Source: Streptomyces sp. NBC_01591
GTDB lineage: Bacteria; Actinomycetota; Actinomycetes; Streptomycetales; Streptomycetaceae
Direction: 5' to 3'
Assembly (NCBI RefSeq): GCF_035918155.1
Contig: NZ_CP109327.1
Location: 310,001 to 374,000, forward strand
DNA: 64,000 nucleotides
Every line of letters begins with the position of its first letter. Position 1 is the stretch's first letter. This document shows positions 9,180 through 16,849 of this stretch, piece after piece. A program made the position numbers and the translations under genes. The notes under the pieces were generated by a model. That model saw only the letters and a program-made list of their open reading frames with translations, was not told where the DNA came from and did not search any database.

Positions 9180-10559
9180 GTGAAGCAGAGTAGCGGGTCC
9201 TATCCGCCTGTCCGTGTCCAGGGCGGTGGCCGCTCAGTGGTCTCGCAGGCCAGGGCGGTGGTGCTGGTCGAGACGGTTCGCAAGTCCGGTCTGGGCGGTG
9301 CGATATCGGCGGCACTGGCGCCGTGGCGTAAGCCGCGGGCGGTGCACGATCCGGGCAAGGTCCTGCTGGATGTCGCGCTCGGAGTCGCTCTGGGCGGGGA
9401 CTGCCTGGCTGATGTCGCCATGCTGCGGGCCGAGCCGGAAGTGTTCGGCCCGGTGGCATCCGGCCCGACGGTCTCCCGTCTCATCGACGTCCTCGCCGCA
9501 GCCGGGCCGAAGGCGCTCACCGCGATCCGCACGGCGCGAGCCGACGTACGGGCGCGGGTCTGGGAGTTGGCCGGGGCGAACGGACCTGCCGCCGACGGCA
9601 GCGTGATCGTGGACATCGACGGCGTGCTGGTGCTTGCGCACTCCGAGAAGCAGGACGCCACCGCGACGTGGAAGAAGACCTTCGGTCATCACCCCCTCGT
9701 CGCGTTCGTCGACCACGGCCAGGACGGATCCGGTGAGCCGGTGGCCGCGCTACTACGGCCCGGCAACGCGGGCTCCAACACCGCAAGCGATCACATCGAG
9801 ACCACCCAACTCGCCCTGGCTCAACTGCCCAAAGCCTTGCGGCGAGGGCGGAAGACCCTGATCCGAACCGACTCCGCCGGCGGCACCCACGTATTCCTCG
9901 ACTGGCTCTCCAAGCCGGGGCGGTGGCTGTCGTATTCCGTCGGAATGACGATCACCGGGGCCATCCACCAAGCCGTCCTGAAGATCCCGAAGAAGGCATG
10001 GACGCCGGCCTATGACGCGGGCGGCACCGAACGGCCCGGCGCCTGGGTCGCAGAGATCACCGACATGCCCGACCTGACCACCTGGCCGAAGGGCATGCGG
10101 CTGATCGTCCGCAAAGAACGCCCACACCCCGGCGCCCAGTTGCGCTTCACCGACCTCGACGGACTACGGCTGACCTGCTTCGCCACCAACACCAAAGGCG
10201 GCCAGCTCGCCGACCTCGAACTACGTCACCGCAGACGGGCCCGCTGCGAAGACCGCATCCGAAACGCCCGCGACACCGGCCTGCGCAACCTTCCCCTCCA
10301 CGACACCGCCCAGAACCAGATCTGGCTCGAGATCGTCTCCATCGCACTCGACCTCCTGGCCTGGATGCCGATGCTCGCCCTGACCGGGGACACCCGCCGC
10401 TGGGAACCCAAACGGCTCCGGCTCCGGCTGTTCTCCACCGCCGCCCAACTCGTGAACACCGGACGCCGCCGCTTCCTCCGCCTGCCTACCCGATGGCCCT
10501 GGACCGACGTCCTCACCCAAGCGATCGACCGGCTCCAAGCCCTACCGAACCCCGACTGA
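9180..10559 (+). CDS. IS1380-family transposase
   Basis: A DDE transposase of about 459 residues, full length for the family. Start GTG 9180 follows GGAGG at 9165-9169. Recognisable blocks are IVDIDGVLVLAHSEKQDAT, VAALLRPGNAGSNTASDH, the second acid in RTDSAGGTHVFLDWL, and the C-terminal ENQIWLEIV-like segment (DTAQNQIWLEIVSIALDLL). The frame is intact, but the IS4 element sits between the left end and this gene, so its own promoter may be separated and the element is probably immobile unless IS4 is read through. Confidence 0.85.
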   Translation: MKQSSGSYPPVRVQGGGRSVVSQARAVVLVETVRKSGLGGAISAALAPWRKPRAVHDPGKVLLDVALGVALGGDCLADVAMLRAEPEVFGPVASGPTVSRLIDVLAAAGPKALTAIRTARADVRARVWELAGANGPAADGSVIVDIDGVLVLAHSEKQDATATWKKTFGHHPLVAFVDHGQDGSGEPVAALLRPGNAGSNTASDHIETTQLALAQLPKALRRGRKTLIRTDSAGGTHVFLDWLSKPGRWLSYSVGMTITGAIHQAVLKIPKKAWTPAYDAGGTERPGAWVAEITDMPDLTTWPKGMRLIVRKERPHPGAQLRFTDLDGLRLTCFATNTKGGQLADLELRHRRRARCEDRIRNARDTGLRNLPLHDTAQNQIWLEIVSIALDLLAWMPMLALTGDTRRWEPKRLRLRLFSTAAQLVNTGRRRFLRLPTRWPWTDVLTQAIDRLQALPNPD

Positions 10560-10732
10560 CCAGCAACTTCAACCGCCCCGACAACCCTCACCATCGCCCC
10601 GGAAACGTGGAACCCGGCGCCCACCCGACGCGCGAGCCGGGCGCTCAACCTGCCACACCACCGGAAAACCGTCATGTCGCAAAAGCAGAGCCCCCGTCAG
10701 CGAACCGACGAGGACTCATGAACGATCGAGGC

Positions 10733-10921
10733 TAGGCCGCCGACCGCGCCAAAGACCTCGGCGTCATCAACATCGCCAACTCCGGCCCGCAGGTCCTCGC
10801 CCCCGCCCTCGCCTCGCCGATCACCACCCACCTCGGCGGCTACACCGGCCTCTACACCACCGCGGCCCTGGTCATCCTCATCGGCGGTCTCCTCGTCAAC
10901 CGCATCCGCAGCGTGGCCTGA
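10733..10921 (+). pseudogene. C-terminal stub of an MFS transporter
   Basis: The last roughly 60 codons of a major facilitator protein: DRAKDLGVINIANSGPQ, then a final membrane helix GLYTTAALVILIGGLL and NRIRSVA before the stop. The remainder is not found on the other side of the IS1380 element, so the gene was lost by deletion or rearrangement at the element's right end rather than by simple insertion. Confidence 0.75.
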
Positions 10922-11127
10922 CGAATGGCCGGACGGGCGGGCCTGTCCGTCCGGGCCACTCGACTCTCGACACTCGCTCAACTCTCAACCGACCGCAGTC
11001 GAACACGAGTTCACCAAAGCTGAGAATTCCTCATGTTTTTCGACCCGGACCGTTGACTCCGCCGACGGTGGTCGCGATTCTGAAAACCCGTCAGTAACTT
11101 GAGTGCACATGTCAATCAAAGTGAGTG

Positions 11128-13200
11128 ATGACCATGGCTCAACCTCCGCGCCGCAGACTCAGATCCCTCACGGTGGTGTCACTGCTCCTCGCCGTGATGT
11201 CCCTGGTACTCGGCCCGATGCCCAGCTCCGCGGCGGAGCCCGACCCCGGCTGGTGGACCCCGACCGCGCGGCCCACGCCCGACGCGCAGATCGACGTCAC
11301 GGGCGAGCCCTTCAAGGGCACCGACGCCCAGGGCCGCGTAAGAGGCTTCGTCGACGCCCACGACCACATCATGGCCAACGAGGGCTTCGGCGGCCGACTG
11401 ATCTGCGGCAAGCCGTTCTCGGAGCAGGGCGTCGCTGATGCGCTCAAGGACTGCCCCGAGCACTACCCCGACGGCTCGCTCGCCATCTTCGACTTCGTCA
11501 CCAAGGGCGGCGACGGCAAACACGACCCCAATGGGTGGCCCACCTTCAAGGACTGGCCCGCCCACGACTCGCTGACCCACCAGCAGAACTACTACGCCGA
11601 AATCGAGCGGGCATGGCGCGGCGGCCAGCGGGTGCTGGTCAACGACCTGGTCACCAACGGCGTAATCTGCTCGGTCTACTTCTTCAAGGACCGCAGCTGC
11701 GACGAGATGACCGCCATCCGTCTTGAGGCGAAGAAGTCCTACGACATGCAGGCCTTCATCGACAAGATGTACGGCGGCCCAGGCAAGGGATGGTTCCGGA
11801 TCGTCACCAACAGCGCGCAAGCCCGCGAGGTCATCGAGCAGGGCAAGCTGGCTGTCGTCCTGGGGGTCGAGACGTCCGAGCCGTTCGGCTGCAAGCAGAT
11901 CCTGGACATCGCGCAGTGCAGCAAGGAGGACATCGACCGCGGCCTGGACGAGCTGCACGAACTGGGCGTGAGCAGCATGTTCCTGTGCCACAAGTTCGAC
12001 AACGCCCTGTGCGGGGTGCGCTACGACTCCGGCGCCCTCGGTACGGCGATCAACGTGGGCCAGTTCCTGTCGACCGGCACCTTCTGGAAGACGGAGACCT
12101 GCCGCGGCCCGCAGCACGACAACCCCATCGGCAACGCGGTGGCGGCGGAGGCGGAGAAGCAACTGCCGAGGGGGGTGGCCGTCCCATCGTACGCCTCGGG
12201 CGCGCAGTGCAACACCCGCGGGCTGACCAGCCTGGGTGAGTACGCGGTGCGCGGGCTGATGAAGCGCCACATGATGCTGGAGGTCGACCACATGAGCGTC
12301 AAGGCCGCGGATCAGGCCTTCGATGTCCTCGAGTCCGAGTCGTACCCGGGCGTCATCTCCTCACACAGCTGGATGGACCTGGGGTGGACCGAGCGGCTCT
12401 ACAAGCTCGGCGGGTTCGCCACCCAGTACATGAGCGGCTCCGCGGCGTTCAGCTCGGAGGCCAGACGCACGGACGCGCTGCGCGAGAAGTACCAGGTCGG
12501 CTACGGCTACGGCACCGACATGAACGGCGTCGGCGGCTGGCCGGGCCCGCGGGGCGGGGACACCCCCAACCCGGTGAAGTACCCCTTCCGCAGCACGGAC
12601 GGCGGCTCGGTGATCGACAAGCAGACCACCGGCGAGCGCACGTGGGACTTCAACACCGATGGCGCGGCGCACTACGGCATGGTCCCGGACTGGATCGAGG
12701 ACATCCGGATCGTCGGCGGCCAGGAGGTCGTGGACGACCTCTTCACGGGTGCCGAGTCCTACCTGCGCACCTGGGGGAACGCCGAGAAGCACAAGTCCGG
12801 GGTGAATCTGGCCTCGGGTGCGGCCGCCTCGGCGTCCACGTCGGAGTGGTGGAACCCGTTCGTCAGCTTCGCTCCCGGCAAGGCCGTGGACGGAGACAAG
12901 GGCACCCGCTGGGCCAGCGAGTGGAAGAACGACCAGTGGCTGCAGATCGACCTCAGATCCGCGAAGCCGGTCAAGCGTGTCACCCTCGGCTGGGAGGCGG
13001 CATACGCGAAGTCGTACCGCATCGAGCTGTCGCAGGACGGCAAGAACTGGCAGGCGGCATGGTCCACGGCCGCTGGTGACGGCGGCCTGGACACAGCGTG
13101 GTTCGCCCGAACTCCGGCGCGCTACATACGAATCCACGGCCTGGAGCGCGGCACCAAGTGGGGCTACTCACTCCAAGAGGTCGGCGTCTACAGCGACTGA
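11128..13200 (+). CDS. secreted M19-like metallohydrolase with C-terminal F5/8 (discoidin) domain
   Basis: About 690 residues. Signal peptide: RRRLRSLTVVSLLLAVMSLV with cleavage after PSSAAE. The main domain resembles renal dipeptidase/peptidase M19: metal-ligand-like DAHDHIMANEGFGG, a central LGVETSEPFG, LEVDHMS, VISSHSWMDLGW and YGYGTDMNGVGG. The last 140 residues form an F5/8 type C domain (GKAVDGDKGTRWASEWKNDQ, WLQIDL, RYIRIHG), usually sugar- or membrane-binding. An exported hydrolase held at a polysaccharide surface is likely; the substrate is unknown. Starts GTG 11125, ATG 11128 and ATG 11134 are all possible, with a weak ribosome site. The frame is intact and the gene stands alone between an IS flank and a terminator. 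Confidence 0.8.
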   Translation: MTMAQPPRRRLRSLTVVSLLLAVMSLVLGPMPSSAAEPDPGWWTPTARPTPDAQIDVTGEPFKGTDAQGRVRGFVDAHDHIMANEGFGGRLICGKPFSEQGVADALKDCPEHYPDGSLAIFDFVTKGGDGKHDPNGWPTFKDWPAHDSLTHQQNYYAEIERAWRGGQRVLVNDLVTNGVICSVYFFKDRSCDEMTAIRLEAKKSYDMQAFIDKMYGGPGKGWFRIVTNSAQAREVIEQGKLAVVLGVETSEPFGCKQILDIAQCSKEDIDRGLDELHELGVSSMFLCHKFDNALCGVRYDSGALGTAINVGQFLSTGTFWKTETCRGPQHDNPIGNAVAAEAEKQLPRGVAVPSYASGAQCNTRGLTSLGEYAVRGLMKRHMMLEVDHMSVKAADQAFDVLESESYPGVISSHSWMDLGWTERLYKLGGFATQYMSGSAAFSSEARRTDALREKYQVGYGYGTDMNGVGGWPGPRGGDTPNPVKYPFRSTDGGSVIDKQTTGERTWDFNTDGAAHYGMVPDWIEDIRIVGGQEVVDDLFTGAESYLRTWGNAEKHKSGVNLASGAAASASTSEWWNPFVSFAPGKAVDGDKGTRWASEWKNDQWLQIDLRSAKPVKRVTLGWEAAYAKSYRIELSQDGKNWQAAWSTAAGDGGLDTAWFARTPARYIRIHGLERGTKWGYSLQEVGVYSD

Positions 13201-13230
13201 CGGCACCGGCGGCGGTGTCCCGGGCCGAGA

Positions 13231-13261
13231 CCGGCCGGATCAACTCTCCCGATCCGGCCGG
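13231..13261 (+). terminator. hairpin terminator after the M19-like gene
   Basis: CCGGCCGGATC and GATCCGGCCGG form a perfect 11-bp stem around a 9-base loop, 30 bp after the stop codon at 13200. Confidence 0.75.
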
Positions 13262-13764
13262 CCTGACGTCCCGGCACGCCACGAAGAGCGCAGGCGCCCT
13301 GCCGGTGCCAGCGCCTGGGCGAGTGCGGGAAGGATGCGGAAGCGTCAATATAGCTGGGCCCGTTGCGGGAGTAGATGGCCTCGTACAGCTTTGCTGCCTG
13401 CAAGTACACGGCTGCGTCGGCGCAAGTGAAGCGCAGCCGTGGCAGAGCCTCGGTGTACTTGCCCCCGCTCTGGCTGGCCCTGCGGGCGGTCTGCGAGGCG
13501 GTGGACTGGTTCTTCGGCCTGACGTACACCTCTGCCGGGCCGGGTCACGCCCCCGACCCGACTCGTACGACTGCCGTTGACACGACGGAACGCAGAACTG
13601 GGAGGGCGGGCCCCAAAAGACCTTGACCGCCGCATCCGGTCAGCGCGGCTCCGGAAGCAGGCAGTGATCGGCAGTACGCCACTAGCCAGGCAGGACGCTA
13701 ACCGGCCCAACCGCACCAGCCGAAGAGGACGGGCAGTCGATTCCCTCGAACGAGCGAGGTCTGG
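13262..13764. other. gap with coding-like debris only
   Basis: On the minus strand, roughly 13375-13520 reads GGKYTEALPRLRFTCADA and VYLQAAKLYEAIYSR, which looks like an old coding segment. It has no start, and I do not recognise it. Nothing else supportable. Confidence 0.35.
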
Positions 13765-13947
13765 CGACCAGGAAGCTGCGGTCCTGGGCCGCGAGCTGAC
13801 CGTTCCCGGTCGCGCGTCTGTGCTCGGGAGATCCGTCGCTGTACAGCACCGTCGCTGAGCAGATGCGCCTGCTGGACATCGAGGCCGACCACGACGAGGT
13901 TCGCGGGCGTCTCTCGCAACACGATCTACAAGGCCCCGGTGTCCTAG
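13765..13947 (+). pseudogene. scrambled fragments resembling cobM (precorrin-4 C11-methyltransferase)
   Basis: One frame reads EAAVLGRELTVPG. A second frame, 45 bp on, reads VARLCSGDPSLYSTVAEQM followed by RLLDIEADHDEV and a stop at 13947. Both match characteristic blocks of cobalamin-pathway CobM, but in CobM the GDPSLYS block comes before the LGRELTVP block, so the pieces are in reversed order here. The fragments are far too short to function. No other cobalamin gene is nearby. Confidence 0.5.
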
Positions 13948-13990
13948 CTCAGACACCAGCCGCAAAGTAGGCCTGTCCGACGTCAGAGCA

Positions 13991-14482
13991 TCACACGCAC
14001 TTGTTGTCGCTCCAGGTCTTGGCGGCGTTGCCCGGCAGGGCCTGCCAGTGGACGACGGCACACTGGAAGTTCTGCCGGGTCTCGTTACCGACGGCGTACT
14101 CGTAGGACGTCGGGTAGCCCATCCACCCTGCCTCACATCCCTGATCGCACCAGTAGTCGCCGATGGCTCCCCACACAGGCCACGCGCCGCTGCGAGGGGA
14201 CCAGTAGATGGTCCCGTTCTTGAACTGCGTTCGGCGGCCGATCCCGTCGGGGTTGACCAGCTCCTCCGTGAGTGGACAGCCAAGCGATCCTTTGGGGCCG
14301 TCCATCGCGATGTACCGCTTCTCGATGTCGCCCACCACCTTGAAACCGCAGTAGTCGTCGTTGGCCTGCGCGGCCGGCGAGGCCGACACGACGAGCGTGC
14401 TGGCCAGCACGGCGAGCAGGCCCATGGTCGAAGCTGCCTTCCCTGGCTTCCTGGTCCGGTCGGTCACCTGGATACGCGTCAT
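13991..14482 (-). CDS. secreted LGFP-repeat protein
   Basis: 163 residues from ATG 14482, which follows AAGGGGGA. A signal peptide (MGLLAVLASTLVVSASPAAQA) is followed by LGFP-type repeats: YIAMDGPKGSLGCPLTEEL, TQFKNGTIYWSPRSGAWPV and GWMGYPTSYEYAVGN. Such repeats occur in exported actinobacterial proteins thought to associate with the cell wall. Cys pairs (DYCGF, LGCP, WCDQGCE, FQCAV, DNKCV) suggest disulphides. The frame is intact. No partner gene is visible. Confidence 0.8.
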   Translation of the reverse strand: MTRIQVTDRTRKPGKAASTMGLLAVLASTLVVSASPAAQANDDYCGFKVVGDIEKRYIAMDGPKGSLGCPLTEELVNPDGIGRRTQFKNGTIYWSPRSGAWPVWGAIGDYWCDQGCEAGWMGYPTSYEYAVGNETRQNFQCAVVHWQALPGNAAKTWSDNKCV

Positions 14483-14529
14483 GCGTCCCCCTTGTCGTGA
14501 GCTGAACAGGTGTCGCATCTCGCGAAGAT

Positions 14530-15183
14530 GGCACTCGATCAGAGCAACGACGCGCGCAGGGCAAGGAAACGGGCTCGTCCAGCTACCCGGGACCTACTTT
14601 GCGGCCGCGATCCTCGCCACCACCACCCCACGACGCCCCCTGCCACCCCCATCCAGGGCGCCACCACCTGGGAATCTGCCGCACGAAATGGCTCAGCCCG
14701 CGGGACCACCCGCGGCCCATGGAAGGTGTGGCGTACGGCGCTGCGCCTACCGAGCGTCTGGTGCGGGCGTCGGTGGTTGAGGAGCTGCGCGGCAATCGAC
14801 GGCCGTCGGGCTGGGTGCTGGCGCAGATCGGCAGCGGGCCCGGCCGGGGTGTCGGGCACGCGGTCGACTGCGACGAAGCCCGGCCGGAGCGCCTGTCTGT
14901 CCCTGGATCGGGCAGTTGCCGAGCGGGCTTGAAGCGGTTCTCGGGGCCGGCGATGGAGCTCTCGCCGACCGGGGCTGAGCCCGGTGGCGGCATCGGCTTC
15001 GAGGTGAGGTCACCACCGGGCGGGAGCGGCCCCCCATGAGGGTATACGGCCCTGTCATCAGCTTCGGTCCCAGAACCAGCGGGCGCGCGTAATCGGGCGC
15101 GGCAGCAGGTTGCGCAGGAGTTCGCCGGTCACGGGTGGCTACCCGAGCCAGACGGTGTCCAGCGTGTAGAGGCGTCCGGCCGG
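14530..15183. other. gap without supportable gene
   Basis: Several overlapping ORFs occur on both strands but none has consistent codon bias, a ribosome site or a recognisable motif. LLNHRRPHQTLGRRS on the minus strand near 14780 faintly resembles the C-terminal tail of IS3-type integrases, too weak to call. Confidence 0.4.
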
Positions 15184-15576
15184 GCGATGGATGAAGGCCC
15201 CGGCCTGTGGGTGCCGGGGCTTCGTTGCATCAGCCGGGGCTTCGTTGCATCAGAGGGACGACGTGATGACGTCGATTAGGGTCTTGAGACCCTCCCACAG
15301 TGCGCGCGCTGCGATGTTCGCTGCGACGCGGCGTCCGAACGAATCCTTCGTCGTCTGCTGCTCGGGCTTGTTCAACCATGAGCCCCCCTCTCCGTGGAAG
15401 TACCCCGTGTTCTCGGGGCCTTCTGGCCTCTATCCAGGCGGTACTCCAGGGAAAGCGATGCGGGCTCATCGCAACTGTGCCCGAGGCCGGTGTGAACGCG
15501 TATGCAGCAGCTCGCCGGGCGGTGAACCGCTGTTACTCGTACGGTCGGGCATGGGTGCCCTGACAGGACGGTGCTC
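15184..15576. repeat. 393-bp long-range direct repeat, copy 1
   Basis: Nearly identical in sequence and orientation to 23740-24132, about 97% by eye, with most differences in the last 90 bp. Weaker similarity continues about 25 bp further. Inside it a 20-bp unit GCCGGGGCTTCGTTGCATCA is exactly duplicated in tandem (15213-15252). The repeat carries the tail of a minus-strand gene plus its terminator, so it is a duplicated gene end, not an insertion sequence. Confidence 0.9.
15250..15426 (-). pseudogene. C-terminal fragment of a conserved-looking hypothetical gene (repeat copy 1)
   Basis: Reads ENTGYFHGEGGSWLNKPEQQ, then TTKDSFGRRVAANIAARALW and EGLKTLIDVITSSL before TGA. The strong codon bias and clean ending look like a real coding tail. 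An in-frame TAG lies just upstream, while a second frame (DEPASLSLEYRLDRGQ) continues the coding look, so an indel separates them. The hairpin AAGCCCCGGC/GCCGGGGCCTT after the stop is a likely terminator. Family unknown. Confidence 0.45.
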
Positions 15577-15654
15577 ATGGGCTGGCCCCACGGTCACTTC
15601 GCTGATGTCTGTCTAGCGGCCTGAGGCGGTGGATGATCGACGAGGATCGTTGCC

Positions 15655-16179
15655 ATGACCTACGTGATCGAATCCGCTCGTCCAGACGACTCCGCGTGGT
15701 TGGGGCCGTTGCTGCTGAGCGCTTGGCTGCAGACATACCCCAATCCGAAGATGGGGATCGACGAGGACTGGATCCGTGAGCATCGTGGCTCGTCAGCCAC
15801 CGCGGAAGGCATCACCCAGTGGCGGGAGTTCATCGAGGCAGCAAACCAGCAACCGGACCTGCTGCTCTGCTGTGTTGTCCGTTCCGGCACCGAGATCGTC
15901 GGCGTTCTCTGCGGGCGCCGCAGCGAGGTGGTCACCCTCGGACCGATGTATTTGCTGAACCACGTCCAGGGCCAGGGACTCGGTGGCCGCATGATGACCG
16001 AGTTCCTCACCTGGGCCGGAGCCGCACCCATATGCCTATGGGTCACTGACTACAACGCCAGCGCGGTCCGCTTCTACCAACGCCACGGATTCAAGGTCAC
16101 GGGCGAGCGGGAGCTTTGGCAAGGAAGGCTGCCCAACCTACGTATGACCCGCGAGGTCGCAAGCGTCAACCACAGCTGA
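15655..16179 (+). CDS. GNAT-family N-acetyltransferase
   Basis: 174 residues. Typical GNAT layout: an N-terminal strand-helix VIESARPDDSAWLGPLL, the acetyl-CoA pyrophosphate loop in LLNHVQGQGLGGRMMTEFL (Q-x-x-G-x-G), and the C-terminal NASAVRFYQRHGFKVTGER signature. It would transfer acetyl from acetyl-CoA to an unknown amine. The ATG start is preceded by CGATCGACGAGGATCGTTGCC with a weak GAGGA site. The gene is intact, directly downstream of repeat copy 1 and convergent with an IS30 remnant. Confidence 0.9.
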   Translation: MTYVIESARPDDSAWLGPLLLSAWLQTYPNPKMGIDEDWIREHRGSSATAEGITQWREFIEAANQQPDLLLCCVVRSGTEIVGVLCGRRSEVVTLGPMYLLNHVQGQGLGGRMMTEFLTWAGAAPICLWVTDYNASAVRFYQRHGFKVTGERELWQGRLPNLRMTREVASVNHS

Positions 16180-16254
16180 GCTGTCCGGAACCAGACCCGT
16201 CTTGGCCCGCCGAAGCAAGCAGATCTGTTCCGGACTCCAGCGCCGCGCGAGGCG

Positions 16255-16751
16255 GTCCTGATGAAGTCGCGCAGCTCAGGGTTCTGGCCGATCTTTCCCG
16301 GCTTCGGGCGAAGCCGCCTGGCGTCGGCGCGGGACTGCGCGGCGTGCGGCCGGTAGGCCCAGCGGGAGGTGTCCCCGCGCAGAGGCATGCCGTTGCGGCG
16401 TATCTCCCGGCTGATCGTGGACGGGCTGCGGCCCAGCTCCGCGGCTATCTGCCGGATCGACGCCTTCTCCCGCAACCGGTCGGCGATGTGGATGCGATCG
16501 GACTCCCGCAGGTAGCGCGACGGCCTGTCGGGCGAGAGCGGTCTACGGACCGGTGGAGCACCCCGTGTCGCTCCCGTGGCCTGGCGGCCGTGCCGCCAGC
16601 GCTTGCCGGTACGCCGGTTGATACCGACGATCCGGCAAGCCTCTGTGTTGGTGAAGCCCTGGTCCATGAGCCGGAAGTATTCCGCTCGCTCACGGACCAG
16701 GGCCCTGCGGCCCTGAGCCCCCTGCCGGTTCTCCCGAATCCTGAAGTCCAT
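16255..16751 (-). pseudogene. IS30-family transposase, N-terminal part only
   Basis: The HTH region is clear: EYFRLMDQGFTNTEACRIVG and INRRTGKRWRHGR, then the second HTH REKASIRQIAAELGRSPST plus ISREIRRNG. Homology ends at about 16255 (GQNPELRDFI), where the sequence changes abruptly, so the DDE catalytic domain is gone. No terminal repeats are identifiable. Confidence 0.8.
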
Positions 16752-16849
16752 CGCACCCCCTGAACTGGGGTGTTGCGACGACCACTAGAACGGAAGTCGG
16801 GAGTGCGGGGCCCTTCTCGTGTTCAACGGGCGAGTCGCCGCTGGCCGGT

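Larger units (their letters stand above)
7369..10698 (+). mobile_element. IS1380-type element split by a nested IS4-type element
   Basis: Candidate ends are imperfect inverted repeats: GACGGGTGGTCTG from 7369 and the complement of a matching GACGGGGGCTCTG ending at 10698, about 11 of 13 positions shared. Removing the nested element (7406-9114) and one copy of its target duplication restores a leader that runs into the transposase gene at 9180. I could not identify a clean target duplication for the outer element. Confidence 0.65.

Noticed and set aside
11179..13137. Minus-strand ORFs opposite the M19-like gene
   Set aside because: Val/Ala/Gly-rich shadow translation without start signals or motifs.
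14539..14993. IS3-like LLNHRRPHQTLG string on the minus strand
   Set aside because: Too short, not followed or preceded by other integrase blocks, and the frame is otherwise shadow-like.
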